Shown: positions 7,140 to 16,477, counted from the stretch's first letter. The stretch is DNA of 64,000 bases from Shimia sp047124445 (GCF_047124445.1 NZ_CP138921.1:3658001-3722000); one strand, 5' to 3'. A program made the numbers and translations. Notes: generated by a model not told the origin, from the letters alone.

Positions 7140-8648
7140 TTACTTCAGGCGCTGACCGTTGGCCAGAACCTGACCTTTGTCGTTGACTTCGATCTTGGAG
7201 ACCAGCGTGTCGTCACCGTCACCTGGCTGGGTGAACATACCCATCATCATACGCGCGCCCATGGCCTGATCTTCTGGCAGCAAACCCATGGAGATCAGCT
7301 TGTCCATCAGGCCGTTCACACCAGCGATCTTGATGTCGAGACTGCCTTCAGGACGAGGCAGACCGTCAAAGCTCTCCAGATCGGTGTTGTCGAAGGTGAA
7401 GCTGCCCGCGCCTTCCACGGCGGCACCGGCCAGGTTCAGCTGGATGTCGTTGATGCTCAGGGAGTTCAGCTCACCCGGGATTTCCGGGCTGTCTTCGTCC
7501 AGTGTCAGGATGTCCATCGCCACGGTGGCCAGACCGCTCACGTCCACAATCAGGTTGGCCGGATCACGCGGCAGCACCTGACCGGGGTCAAACATGCCCC
7601 ACAGCATCTCGGACACGCTCAGGTCCAACAGTTTCACAGTCAGGCCAAAGTCCTGCTGTTCCTCGGAGGCGGCCAGCGGCACAGAGAAGCCATAGCCCAT
7701 CTCGCCAAAGCTCACATCAATCGGCAGCGGGAACTCGCTGCTGGAGATGTTCACGGCCACGTCTGAAATGGTGCCGTCATAGGCCATAATGTCGCTGTTC
7801 ATCTCGACACCCACCACGCCAGCGCCGCTGGTGTAGGACATCGCTACAGGGTCACCACCGTCCATTGCGTTCATGTTGAAGGTCGAGGACTCCAGCGCGT
7901 AGCTGCCATCCACAGCAAATCCGTCGGCAAAGAATGCTGCGACGTCCTCACCGTATTCGCCGGTTGGCATGCTGGCGGTGCCGTCGAGTTTCAGGCCTGC
8001 AACGGAGAGGTTCACGTCAAAGGCATCACCGGACTCCGGGTCGGTGCCTTTGGCCACGAGGCTCACATTGCCAACGGTGCCGGTTTGAACGCTCTTGATC
8101 ACGTCGCCAAACGTGGTCTGCGACCGGCCAGCCAGATCGGCCATGGTCAAGGCAATATCCATGTCCGGCACGGTCTCGCCGTCCACCACAATGCTGTCCA
8201 CGGTCAGGTCCAGTTTGCTGGCGGCATAGTCATAGACCATGGCGTCAACGGTGCCGGACACGATGTTGTTCATGTCGGCAGAGCTCATGGTCAGGGTGAT
8301 TTCGACGTTTTCATCGTCCTCAACCACATTGACCTTGATCGGTGCGTTTTCTGGCAAAAGCACGCGCACGGTGCCGTCGCCAACGTTCTCAAAGGACATG
8401 GTGCCCATGTCGATGGCCACGGTCACATCCTCTTCAGGAACCGCCACGGTCATCACCAGATCGTTCACGCTCAGCACGTCGCCACTGGTGCTTTCGTTTG
8501 CGGTGATCTCGTAGCCAAAACCGGTCATTGAGTCGCGCCAGCTGCCCCAGACTTCCTCTGCGGTGACATCTGCCCAGGCTGCCTGAGCGCAAAATACCGT
8601 GGCCAAAGCCGTGGTCGTGAAAATGCGGGGTGCTGAAATCTGCATCAA
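7140..8648 (-). CDS. Periplasmic DUF2125-like protein
   Basis: 502-aa exported protein with a signal peptide (residues 1-26, cleavage after AAWA). The rest is acidic, rich in beta-type VDVxL repeats with many short Val/Asp/Thr stretches, and has no recognisable enzyme motif. I assign it to the DUF2125 family by overall appearance; this family is common and uncharacterised in Rhodobacterales. The repeated strand pattern suggests an AsmA-like beta-taco lipid-transport fold, but that is inference. It ends in a strong terminator and is monocistronic. Promoter region is shared with the divergent hydratase gene. Confidence 0.75.
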   Translation of the reverse strand: MMQISAPRIFTTTALATVFCAQAAWADVTAEEVWGSWRDSMTGFGYEITANESTSGDVLSVNDLVMTVAVPEEDVTVAIDMGTMSFENVGDGTVRVLLPENAPIKVNVVEDDENVEITLTMSSADMNNIVSGTVDAMVYDYAASKLDLTVDSIVVDGETVPDMDIALTMADLAGRSQTTFGDVIKSVQTGTVGNVSLVAKGTDPESGDAFDVNLSVAGLKLDGTASMPTGEYGEDVAAFFADGFAVDGSYALESSTFNMNAMDGGDPVAMSYTSGAGVVGVEMNSDIMAYDGTISDVAVNISSSEFPLPIDVSFGEMGYGFSVPLAASEEQQDFGLTVKLLDLSVSEMLWGMFDPGQVLPRDPANLIVDVSGLATVAMDILTLDEDSPEIPGELNSLSINDIQLNLAGAAVEGAGSFTFDNTDLESFDGLPRPEGSLDIKIAGVNGLMDKLISMGLLPEDQAMGARMMMGMFTQPGDGDDTLVSKIEVNDKGQVLANGQRLK

Positions 8649-8867
8649 CTTATCTACCTTTTCAAAGCCTTCCCCCTAAGACTGGGTCTTCGGTGGGGCA
8701 GGGTCAAGGGTCAAACCGGCGGGTTTTTTAGCTTGGGGTAGACGCCTCGCCACGATCGCCTTACTTCAAGGGAAATCAAACATTCCAAAGGGTTGTTTGC
8801 TGACACTTGTCGGCAAAAATCAGCCTCCCGCCGCCAAATCCGGGCCTTTGCCCAAAGTGAGACAGAC

Positions 8868-9479
8868 ATGATTGACCTGACCAAAGACAAAAACGGCCTC
8901 TGGGTGGTGACCATCAACCGGCCGGAAAAAGCCAATTCCCTGACCGAAGCCATGCTCACGGAGCTTGCCGAAATCGCCGAGTCGGCCCGGGACGCCCGCG
9001 CTTTGATCTTCACCGGCAGCGGCAAGGTCTTCTCCGCTGGTGCCGATCTGGACGAGGCCCGTGCTGGCCTGGCCACCAGCCCGGTTTGGGAGCGTTTGTC
9101 CGGCGCTGTCGTCGCTTTGCCGGGCCTGACCATTGCGGCTCTAAACGGCACTTTGGCGGGGGGTGCCAACGGTATGGCCTTGGCTTGTGACATCCGCATC
9201 GCGGCACCACACGCCAAGTTCTTCTATCCGGTGATGAAACTTGGCTACTTGCCGCAGCCCTCTGATCCGGCCCGCCTGGCTGCTTTGGTCGGCCCCGCCC
9301 GCGCCAAACTCATGTTGATGGGGGGACAGAAACTCACAGCCGAAGAGGCGCTCACCTATGGTCTGATCGAGCGCATCGTGCCCGCAGAAGACGTTGTCAC
9401 CGTAGCGCGAGAAATTGCGGCGGACACTTTGGCCGCCAAACCGGAGATCGCATCCGGCATCAAGCAAATGTGCCTCTAA
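8868..9479 (+). CDS. Short enoyl-CoA hydratase/isomerase family protein
   Basis: 203-aa crotonase-fold protein. The acyl-CoA binding segment KVFSAGADLDEARAG and the oxyanion-hole segment ALNGTLAGGANGMALACDIRIA (second glycine-rich loop) are intact. Start taken at the ATG in GACAGACATG, where homology begins (MIDLTKDKNGLWVV); an upstream ATG at 8793 would add 25 unrelated residues. Usual family length is about 255, so the C-terminal helical part that completes the active site and trimer contact is largely missing; the frame simply ends in a normal stop. Substrate unknown. Confidence 0.85.
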   Translation: MIDLTKDKNGLWVVTINRPEKANSLTEAMLTELAEIAESARDARALIFTGSGKVFSAGADLDEARAGLATSPVWERLSGAVVALPGLTIAALNGTLAGGANGMALACDIRIAAPHAKFFYPVMKLGYLPQPSDPARLAALVGPARAKLMLMGGQKLTAEEALTYGLIERIVPAEDVVTVAREIAADTLAAKPEIASGIKQMCL

Positions 9480-9490
9480 CTACCCAGTTT

Positions 9491-9562
9491 CCCGCATGTA
9501 TCATTTTGGTCATGTTTTTGGACCAATTTGTGCGGGCGCTTGACCCAAAGGCACCTCTGTCG
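9491..9562 (+). promoter_or_regulatory. Nested inverted repeats and promoter candidate upstream of dld
   Basis: TTGGTC (9506-9511) and GACCAA (9521-9526) form an inner inverted repeat and CCCGCA (9491-9496) with TGCGGG (9531-9536) an outer one. Directly after is TTGACC (9540-9545), then 17 nt and CACAAC, a possible promoter. The repeat may be an operator for a lactate-responsive regulator or a terminator-like hairpin of the hydratase gene; the sequence does not decide. Confidence 0.4.
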
Positions 9563-9635
9563 CACAACGCCCGCGCCGGTGTGGCTGGCCACGCTTGCCC
9601 ATCACCGGCGCCAGTGTCCACGGTGTGAGGGTCTC

Positions 9636-11318
9636 ATGAGCGAAGATCAGTTGATCGCGCAGCTGCGCAAAATTGTTGGCAAACGTCACGTCCTGACCGG
9701 CGCACGCCGCACGCAGCGTTTCCGCAAGGGTTTCCGCTCCGGCGAAGGTGACGCGCTCGCCGTGGTGCAGCCCGCGACCCTTCTGGAGCAATGGCAGGTG
9801 CTGCAAGCCTGTGTGACGGCAGACAAAATTGTCATCATGCAGGCCGCCAATACCGGCCTGACCGAAGGCTCCACTCCCAAAGGCACCTATGACCGCGAAG
9901 TTGTGTTGATCAACACCCGCCGCATGGATGACATCCAACTCATCAAAGACGGGAAGCAGGTGATTTCCTTCCCCGGTTCGACACTGTTCAAGCTGGAAAA
10001 GCTGCTCGCGCCCATTAGCCGTCAGCCACATTCCGTGATTGGTTCTTCTTGCATTGGCGCTTCTGTGGTGGGCGGTGTGTGCAACAACTCCGGCGGCTCG
10101 CTTGTGGAACGTGGTCCCAGCTACACCGAACTGTCCGTCTTTGCACAGATCACCGAAGCGGGCGAGCTGCAATTGGTCAACCATCTCGGCATTGATCTCG
10201 GCAGCACGCCAGAGGAGATCCTGACCAATCTGCAATCTGGCAACTTTACCGCTGAAAACATCCACGACGACAACCGCCGCGCTTCTGACACCGACTACGC
10301 CCGTCGCGTTCGGGATGTGGACGCCGACAGCCCGGCGCGGTTCAACGCCGACAAATCCCGCCTTTATGAGGCCGCAGGCTGTGCCGGAAAACTTGCCGTC
10401 TTTGCGGTGCGTTTGGACACCTATGCCAAGAACGACGCGGAAAAGACCTTCTACGTGGCCGCCTCGGATACCGCCGCGCTGGGCACCCTGCGCCGTCGCA
10501 TTCTGAAGGATTTCAAAACCCTGCCGGTCAGCGCCGAGTACCTGCATGAGGACGTGTTTGATCTCTCCGATGTGTATGGCAAAGACACGATGGTGATGAT
10601 CGACAAACTGGGCACAGACCGTTTGCCGACGTTCTTTGCCATTAAAGGCACGGTTGATGCCCGCCTGCAAAACGTGCCGGGTCTGACGCATTTCACCGAT
10701 AAGTTCATGCAGTTCGCCGCCCGCCTCTGGCCTAACGTGGTGCCCAAACGCATGCGCGCCTTCCGCAAAGCCTACCCGCACCACCTGATCCTGAAGATGC
10801 GGGACGGCGGCATCGACGAGGCCCGCGCGCTCCTGACTGAAATGACCACCAACGGCGCGCTCGACTTCTTTGAATGTGACGACCGCGAAGCCAAAATGGC
10901 CGGTCTTCTTCGTTTTGCCGCCGCTGGTGCCGCCGTGCGTTACATGAATGTGCACAGCGCAGAGGTCGAAGACATCATCGCGCTCGACATTGCCCTGCGC
11001 CGCAATGATGAGGATTGGTTCGAAACCCTGCCCAAGGAGATCGACGATCAACTGGTCAGCAAGCTCTACTACGGCCACTTCATGTGCCACGTGCTGCATC
11101 AGGACTACATCGTGAAAAAGGGTTGCGATCCCAAAGCGCTCAAAGCCGCTATGCTGGAGATCCTCGATCAACGCGGCGCTGAATATCCCGCTGAACACAA
11201 CGTTGGCCACCTTTATGCGGCCAAACCAGACCTGGCGGCTTTCTACAAATCCGTCGACCCGACCAACAGCCTGAACCCCGGCATCGGGAAGATGTCCCGC
11301 AACAAACACTACAGCTGA
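9636..11318 (+). CDS. dld: Quinone-dependent D-lactate dehydrogenase (E. coli Dld type)
   Basis: 560-aa FAD enzyme oxidising D-lactate to pyruvate and passing electrons to the quinone pool at the inner face of the cytoplasmic membrane. The sequence follows E. coli Dld closely: RKGFRSGEGDALAVV, ACVTADKIVIMQAANTGLTEGST, PHSVIGSSCIGASVVGGVCNNSGG (FAD domain) and QRGAEYPAEHNVGHLY at the C-terminal end. The ATG at 9636 is preceded by GTGAGG and gives the family N-terminus; the upstream in-frame ATG at 9528 adds unrelated sequence. Monocistronic, with an inverted-repeat region upstream. Confidence 0.97.
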   Translation: MSEDQLIAQLRKIVGKRHVLTGARRTQRFRKGFRSGEGDALAVVQPATLLEQWQVLQACVTADKIVIMQAANTGLTEGSTPKGTYDREVVLINTRRMDDIQLIKDGKQVISFPGSTLFKLEKLLAPISRQPHSVIGSSCIGASVVGGVCNNSGGSLVERGPSYTELSVFAQITEAGELQLVNHLGIDLGSTPEEILTNLQSGNFTAENIHDDNRRASDTDYARRVRDVDADSPARFNADKSRLYEAAGCAGKLAVFAVRLDTYAKNDAEKTFYVAASDTAALGTLRRRILKDFKTLPVSAEYLHEDVFDLSDVYGKDTMVMIDKLGTDRLPTFFAIKGTVDARLQNVPGLTHFTDKFMQFAARLWPNVVPKRMRAFRKAYPHHLILKMRDGGIDEARALLTEMTTNGALDFFECDDREAKMAGLLRFAAAGAAVRYMNVHSAEVEDIIALDIALRRNDEDWFETLPKEIDDQLVSKLYYGHFMCHVLHQDYIVKKGCDPKALKAAMLEILDQRGAEYPAEHNVGHLYAAKPDLAAFYKSVDPTNSLNPGIGKMSRNKHYS

Positions 11319-11320
11319 AT

Positions 11321-11638
11321 TCAGCGCTTTCGTCGCCCGCCCGGCGTTTTGGAGTGAAACCCCGGCGGGCGCTTGCTGACCCAGGTGATAAACTTGGCCA
11401 GTCTTGGATGTCTCTGCAGCATCTCAATCGAGTTATAGACCTGCGCCAGCTCGGTCTCCGTCAATGTGGCGTGGATTTCATTGTGGCAAATCTGGTGTAG
11501 CAGCACGGTTGGCCCGCCTTTTCCTCCGCGCAATCGTGGGATCAGGTGGTGCTTAGATTGCCGCGCCTCGGGTGGAATGGGGCGGCTACAGAGCGGGCAA
11601 ATCGGGTCGCGCGTCACATCTGATGCCGCATCTGCCAC
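11321..11638 (-). CDS. HNH endonuclease family protein
   Basis: 105-aa protein with a CPLC pair, then HHLIPRLRGGKGG and HQICHNEIHA, the HNH/beta-beta-alpha-metal layout with a zinc-knuckle. Start is placed at a GTG (11636-11638) because GGGGGG lies 6-11 nt upstream and homology seems to begin there; an ATG at 11713 would give 130 aa and would overlap the channel promoter region. HNH proteins of this size in this group are chromosomal and uncharacterised; no phage or restriction context is present. It is convergent with dld, stops 2 nt apart. Confidence 0.8.
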   Translation of the reverse strand: MADAASDVTRDPICPLCSRPIPPEARQSKHHLIPRLRGGKGGPTVLLHQICHNEIHATLTETELAQVYNSIEMLQRHPRLAKFITWVSKRPPGFHSKTPGGRRKR

Positions 11639-11724
11639 GTTTTTCCCCCCGTTTTTGATTGAGTTACCAAGGCACGCAAGGCAAGAGGATACCCAAAGCG
11701 CCCATTTCAGCAAGTGGACCTCTC

Positions 11725-13050
11725 ATGGACGGCACAGCCTTACTCAACTCAGCCCTCGAACAGGTCGACCGCCTGTGGGGCATTGCCCAGGGCTGGCTGC
11801 TTAGCCCCGCCGCCTGGTCCCAATTTGGCCTGCTGCTGGTGGCCTACCTTGCCGCGCTCTATGCCAGCCGCAAGCTGCACCCGCTGCTGGATCGCTGGCT
11901 CACCCCGCCAGAAGGCCAGGACAGCTACATCGCCCGCGCCCGCCGCTTTGTGTCGATGTTCCTTCCGCTGCTGCTGCCTCTTCTGGCTTATGTCTTCATC
12001 GGCATTGGCGAAAACGTGACCCGCTCGCTGTTTGGCTCCGGCGCGGTGATTGCCTTTGGCAAACGGGTATTCCTGTTCCTCGCCGTGCGCATTCTGGTCA
12101 AGGAGATCATCGCTGATCCGGTGATGAAAGTGCTGGGGCGCTACCTGCTTGTGCCCGTCGCTGGCCTCTATGCGCTGGGCATTCTGGACGAGGTCATGGC
12201 CTATCTGGACGCCACAGTCGTTCCACTGGGTAACCTCTCCTTCTCTGTGCTGTTTGCCATCCGCTTTGTTGTTGTGGCGAGCGCGATCTTCTGGCTTGGC
12301 CGTTGGTCCAACGAGCAATCCAGCCAGTTCATCAAGAAACAGGACGAGATGCGCCCTGCCATGCGCGAGCTCATCGCTAAGACATTGGAAATCGGCATCT
12401 TTGGTGTCGCCTTCCTGTTGGTGATGAACATCATGGGCATCAACCTCACCTCCCTCGCGGTGCTCACCGGTGTGATTGGTGTGGGCCTTGGTTTTGGCCT
12501 GCAAAAGATTGCGTCGAACTTCATCTCCGGTGTGATCCTGCTGCTCGAAGGGCAGGCCACGGTGGGCGACTATGTCGAGCTGGACGGCGGTGAGGCTGGT
12601 ACCATCATCAAAATGACCGCCCGCGCCACCATTTTGGAAACCTACGATGGGCGCTGGATTGTGGTGCCCAACGAGGATTTCATCACCACCCGCGTGGTGA
12701 ACTATTCTGACTCTGGCTCTGCCAACCGCTACGAGGCGCCGTTCTCGGTCAGCTACGACACGGACATCAACAAAGTGCCGGACATCATCGAGGCGGCGGT
12801 GGCCAAACACCCCGGCGTGCTGTCTGAACCGTTCCCGCCAGATTGCGAACTTCGTGGCTTTGGCGACAACGGTGTGGATTTTGCCGTGGAGTTCTGGGTC
12901 GAAGGCATCGACGATGGCCGCAACAAGTTCACCTCTGATGTGCTCTTCCTGATCTGGAACGCGCTCAAGGACGAAGGCATCACCATTCCATATCCGCAGC
13001 GTGTGGTGGAACTCAAAACGCCTCTGCCTGCATCGTTGCCAACCGCGTGA
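11725..13050 (+). CDS. MscS-family mechanosensitive ion channel
   Basis: 441-aa inner-membrane protein with about five N-terminal membrane segments, then the MscS core: pore helix region LAVLTGVIGVGLGFGLQKIASNF and the beta domain EGQATVGDYVELDGGEAGTI, ending in the alpha/beta domain. It should release solutes on osmotic downshock. The ATG at 11725 has GTGGA just upstream; an ATG at 11659 is possible but adds 22 hydrophilic residues. The stop overlaps the start of the next gene by 4 nt (GTGA). Confidence 0.93.
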   Translation: MDGTALLNSALEQVDRLWGIAQGWLLSPAAWSQFGLLLVAYLAALYASRKLHPLLDRWLTPPEGQDSYIARARRFVSMFLPLLLPLLAYVFIGIGENVTRSLFGSGAVIAFGKRVFLFLAVRILVKEIIADPVMKVLGRYLLVPVAGLYALGILDEVMAYLDATVVPLGNLSFSVLFAIRFVVVASAIFWLGRWSNEQSSQFIKKQDEMRPAMRELIAKTLEIGIFGVAFLLVMNIMGINLTSLAVLTGVIGVGLGFGLQKIASNFISGVILLLEGQATVGDYVELDGGEAGTIIKMTARATILETYDGRWIVVPNEDFITTRVVNYSDSGSANRYEAPFSVSYDTDINKVPDIIEAAVAKHPGVLSEPFPPDCELRGFGDNGVDFAVEFWVEGIDDGRNKFTSDVLFLIWNALKDEGITIPYPQRVVELKTPLPASLPTA

Positions 13051-14204
13051 GTGATGCGCTGATTATAGGCGCTGGCCCCGCTGGCCTTATGGCCGCTGAC
13101 GTGATCTCCGCGGCGGGTCATTCGGTTGTGGTGGCCGAGGCCAAGCCTTCGATCGCGCGCAAGTTCCTGATGGCGGGCAAGTCCGGCCTCAACCTGACCA
13201 AGGACGAGCCGTTTGAGACCTTCCTGAGCCATTACCATGAGGCCGCCCCCACTCTGCGCCCGATGCTGGAGGCCTTTGGCTCCAAGGATGTCACCACCTG
13301 GGCCGAAGGGCTGGGGCAGGAGATGTTCACCGGGTCATCTGGGCGTGTCTTTCCCAAAGTCATGAAAGCCTCGCCGCTCTTGAGGGCCTGGCTCTCACGT
13401 TTGTCAGATCAGGGCGTGGAAATCCGCACCCGCTGGCGCTGGACGGGCGGCAGCTACTGTTTTGACACACCGACCGGCCAACAAGAGATCAGCCCCAAGG
13501 TCTGCGTTCTGGCCTGCGGTGGTGCCAGCTGGGCGCGACTTGGTTCCGATGGCGCTTGGGCTGACTGGTGCAAAGCGCCTCTCGCGCCTTTCAAACCCGC
13601 CAACATGGGCTTTGAAGTCGACTGGTCGCCGCATATGGCGCGCCACTTCGGCACACCGATCAAAAACGTCACACTCACCGCGGGCGATGCCTCCCTGCGC
13701 GCAGAGTTTGTCCTCTCTGAACGGGGCCTTGAAGGCGGCGGTATCTACGCCGTCTCCCGCCCCATGCGTGACGGGGCTACGCTCACGCTCGACCTATTGC
13801 CGGACATGACCGTCGCAAACATCCGCGCCCGCCTGTCCCGCCCCAAAGGCAAAATGAGCCGCGCCAACTTCCTGCGCAAAGCCCTCAAACTCTCACCGGA
13901 GAAACAGGCCCTGTTGATGGAGTTTGGCCAGCCGCTGCCAGAGGACTTGGCGCCACTTATCAAGGCTTTGCCGGTAGTCCATGCTGGCCCACGCCCAATG
14001 GACGAGGCGATCAGCACCGCAGGCGGCCTGCGACTTGATGCTTTGGACGAAACCCTCATGCTCAAAGATCACCCAGGCACCTTTGCGGCGGGCGAAATGC
14101 TGGACTGGGAGGCACCCACCGGTGGCTACCTCCTCACCGCCTGCCTCTCCACTGGCCGCTGGGCCGGCTTAGGGGCCACCAACTGGCTGACACGCGCCCC
14201 CTAG
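13047..14204 (+). CDS. TIGR03862-type FAD/NAD(P)-binding flavoprotein
   Basis: 385-aa HI0933/BaiN-like flavoprotein. Dinucleotide-binding GAGPAGLMAADV lies at the N-terminus, then KSGLNLTKDEP and TGSSGRVFPKVMKASP typical of the family, and the C-terminal FAD segment AAGEMLDWEAPTGGYLLTACLSTG. No substrate is known for this family in alphaproteobacteria. The GTG start at 13047 overlaps the stop of the channel gene by 4 nt, so it is translationally coupled; an ATG inside the sixth base pair (13053) is not in the same frame. Confidence 0.9.
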   Translation: MSDALIIGAGPAGLMAADVISAAGHSVVVAEAKPSIARKFLMAGKSGLNLTKDEPFETFLSHYHEAAPTLRPMLEAFGSKDVTTWAEGLGQEMFTGSSGRVFPKVMKASPLLRAWLSRLSDQGVEIRTRWRWTGGSYCFDTPTGQQEISPKVCVLACGGASWARLGSDGAWADWCKAPLAPFKPANMGFEVDWSPHMARHFGTPIKNVTLTAGDASLRAEFVLSERGLEGGGIYAVSRPMRDGATLTLDLLPDMTVANIRARLSRPKGKMSRANFLRKALKLSPEKQALLMEFGQPLPEDLAPLIKALPVVHAGPRPMDEAISTAGGLRLDALDETLMLKDHPGTFAAGEMLDWEAPTGGYLLTACLSTGRWAGLGATNWLTRAP

Positions 14205-14205
14205 C

Positions 14206-14264
14206 TTTCTCATTCCCCAAATATCCCGGGGTGAATTGGCCGCAGGCCAAGAGGGGCTGGCCCC
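14206..14264 (+). repeat. Intergenic repeat, copy A
   Basis: TTTCTCATTCCCCAAATATC followed by CCGGGG, a GGCCGCAGGCC palindrome and GAGGGGCTGGCCCCTC. The same order of blocks occurs inverted at 28979-29041 and 31688-31754. It fills the gap between two convergent genes; its second palindrome can serve as a terminator for both. Confidence 0.75.
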
Positions 14265-14855
14265 TCACTTTTTCTTCGGCAACAGCCGCTGAAACGCCTC
14301 ACGCCCCCGCGTGACCTTGATGTAGCCAAGCAGCTCTTCATTGTCGGTTGGAAAGCCCTCAAACTTGGCCCAAGTCGCGCAATGGGTCAGGATGATATCC
14401 GGCACGGTCATCTCTTCGCCCATCAGATAGGTCCCCTGCCGACGCCGCAGCACGTTTTTGAGCCCACGGCTGTATTCCCACATCAGCGTCTCTTTCACCG
14501 CAGGCACCTTGCGCTCGTCTGGCAGGATGAAGTTGTGACGGCTCGCGGTCCAAAGCGCCGCTTCAATCTCATCCAGGATCTGCTGCGTAAAACTGTCCTG
14601 ATGCGCCCGCGCGATGGTGCCAGCCGGGTAGGTCAGCGCGCCATGTTTATCCGCCAGATAAGTCAGGATTGCGGTGCTGTCGATGATCGCCGCATCACCA
14701 TCTTTCAGAATTGGAATTTTGCCAGAAGGGTTGAGCGCGCTCACCACCTCGGAATGCGGCTTTTCCGGCGACAGCTTGTAAGGCTGGCCCAGTTCTTCCA
14801 ACATCCAAACCACCCGGAACGCGCGGCTGGTGGGGCTTCCGATCACTTCATACAT
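14265..14855 (-). CDS. Glutathione S-transferase family protein
   Basis: 196-aa two-domain GST: thioredoxin-like N-terminal domain (MYEVIGSPTSRAFRVVWMLE, with the conserved SGKIPILKDGDAAIIDSTAIL glutathione-site region) and an all-helical C-terminal domain. The start ATG at 14853-14855 follows AGGGAGGATGCC. Substrate unknown; typical roles are detoxification or reductive steps on hydrophobic electrophiles. Monocistronic, following holA on the same strand with an 87-nt gap. Confidence 0.93.
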   Translation of the reverse strand: MYEVIGSPTSRAFRVVWMLEELGQPYKLSPEKPHSEVVSALNPSGKIPILKDGDAAIIDSTAILTYLADKHGALTYPAGTIARAHQDSFTQQILDEIEAALWTASRHNFILPDERKVPAVKETLMWEYSRGLKNVLRRRQGTYLMGEEMTVPDIILTHCATWAKFEGFPTDNEELLGYIKVTRGREAFQRLLPKKK

Positions 14856-14942
14856 GGCATCCTCCCTGCTCATTGAGGGGAGACTGCCCGCCGAACTCTC
14901 ATGAAACAAGCGCCGCGTGCTGTCGTGACGCCTCGTCGCGCG

Positions 14943-15974
14943 TTACCGCCCGCGCTGGCCCAGCATCGCCAGCCGCAAGAACAGCCGCTCCACCAGCGCC
15001 ATCTCCGGCGCGCGCTGTCCGGCGGACCGCAGCTGCAAGTCGGTGTCGGTCAGGCCGGTCAGCGCCTGCTCCAGCTTGGGCGCGCCCCAGCTCGACGCCT
15101 GCCGCACCATGCGATCCCGGCGGGGTCCAAAGATCGGCGGGCGCATTCGGGCAATCCCTGCGGCTGCTCCACCGGGGTCCGCCGCCGCGCCATAGAGCGC
15201 CCGGAAATGCCGAGTGGCCGAGATGATCAGCAAAACAGGGTTCACACCTTGTGCTTCCAGCTTGCGCAGCACCGGGCCAATCTCCCGCGCACGCCCTTCG
15301 GCCACGATGTTCAAAATGTCATCCAGCGCCGCCTCGGTGGACACAGGCGCACAGGCTGCCACATCCTCGGAGGTCACCGGCAGGTCATCTTTGAACTTAT
15401 AAAGCGCTAGCTTTTCACAGGTCTGCCGGAAATCGCCGGGGTCCAGCTCGCGCGCCAGATTGAACAGGTCGGTCATCGCCTCATGTTCAACATTGCCCAG
15501 CCCGGCGGCCTTCAAATCGGCCTCGATTTCTTCACGGCTGGGTGGATCGTTGTAAATCCCGACCGCATAGGCATTGCGATGGGTTTCAAATGCCTTGCGC
15601 ATCTTGGAGCTGGCTTTGAGTTGCCCGGCGGTCACCACAATCTGCGCATCACCTTCGGCCCAGTCCTCCAACGCGCTCAGAATCGCCGGAGCACCAGCGT
15701 CCGTCGCACCTTCGACAAAAACCACGCGCGGTCCGGGGAAGAAGCTCACTTCTTTGATGGCATCCAGCACCGCGGCTTTGTCTTTGCGCAAATCCGCGCC
15801 GGGGATGCGCGTCAGCCGCATTTCCTCTTCGCCCTGTGGGCCAATCAAAGCGGCAATCACCTCTTGGCGTTTTAGCGCCACGCGCATCGCGTCCGGCCCG
15901 TAGATCAATAGGCCGGTGCGATCCGGTTCCGGATTGCCGAAGTAACGATTGGCGTCACGCGCAGAAAGCTTCAT
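14943..15974 (-). CDS. holA: DNA polymerase III subunit delta
   Basis: 343-aa clamp-loader wrench that opens the beta sliding clamp. The N-terminus MKLSARDANRYF, the early GLLIYGPDAMRVALKRQEV segment (degenerate nucleotide site) and the three-domain length fit alphaproteobacterial HolA. Overlaps lptE by 4 nt (ATGA), the usual leuS-lptE-holA order. Confidence 0.93.
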   Translation of the reverse strand: MKLSARDANRYFGNPEPDRTGLLIYGPDAMRVALKRQEVIAALIGPQGEEEMRLTRIPGADLRKDKAAVLDAIKEVSFFPGPRVVFVEGATDAGAPAILSALEDWAEGDAQIVVTAGQLKASSKMRKAFETHRNAYAVGIYNDPPSREEIEADLKAAGLGNVEHEAMTDLFNLARELDPGDFRQTCEKLALYKFKDDLPVTSEDVAACAPVSTEAALDDILNIVAEGRAREIGPVLRKLEAQGVNPVLLIISATRHFRALYGAAADPGGAAAGIARMRPPIFGPRRDRMVRQASSWGAPKLEQALTGLTDTDLQLRSAGQRAPEMALVERLFLRLAMLGQRGR

Positions 15975-16477
15975 GCCGCCTCAGACACCGCATAGGCCTG
16001 CAGATCGACCACAATCCGATCCGCCAGGATCACCATCAGCCGCTCATAGGCGTCATCGCGCGCCGCCAGTTCGGATACAGTGCTGCCGCTCGCGGAATAG
16101 CTGGTGAAGCTCGACACCTTGCCGGTGGTCAGCACTTCTTTGTTGTCCATCCCGCGCAACGCATAAGTCACCGAGCCCACCACGTCATAGCGGTTGGTCA
16201 CTTGCGCCGAGGTCCGGCCGACACCCTGCTCATCCAGGTTCATCGCCAGAGACAAGCCAAACTGCGGCGCGCCACCGGGTTGCCCCAAACGGTTCTCCAG
16301 CTCGCGCACCAACAGGTAGCTTTCATTGGCCTTGGGCTCATCCACCAGCACATTGTTGAGCAGCATCGACGCCGCCCCATCCGTGCCATAGACGGGCTCA
16401 AATCCACAGCCGCTCAGGGAGGTGCCCCCCAACGCGGCTGCAGACAACAAAAAGAAGCGGCGGTTAAACGACGACAT
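15971..16477 (-). CDS. lptE: LPS-assembly lipoprotein LptE
   Basis: 168-aa outer-membrane lipoprotein that plugs LptD during LPS insertion. Lipobox LSGC (Cys24) follows a hydrophobic stretch preceded by NRRFFLLS, a twin-arginine-like motif, so export may be by Tat. The body contains GFEPVYGTDGAA, a hallmark of alphaproteobacterial LptE. Its start overlaps the end of leuS by 14 nt and its end overlaps holA by 4 nt. Confidence 0.92.
   Translation of the reverse strand: MSSFNRRFFLLSAAALGGTSLSGCGFEPVYGTDGAASMLLNNVLVDEPKANESYLLVRELENRLGQPGGAPQFGLSLAMNLDEQGVGRTSAQVTNRYDVVGSVTYALRGMDNKEVLTTGKVSSFTSYSASGSTVSELAARDDAYERLMVILADRIVVDLQAYAVSEAA

Noticed and set aside
9510..11309. 599-codon reading frame antisense to dld
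   Set aside because: Frame mirrors the codon pattern of a clear Dld gene, lacks a ribosome site and has no protein features; typical GC-rich shadow.
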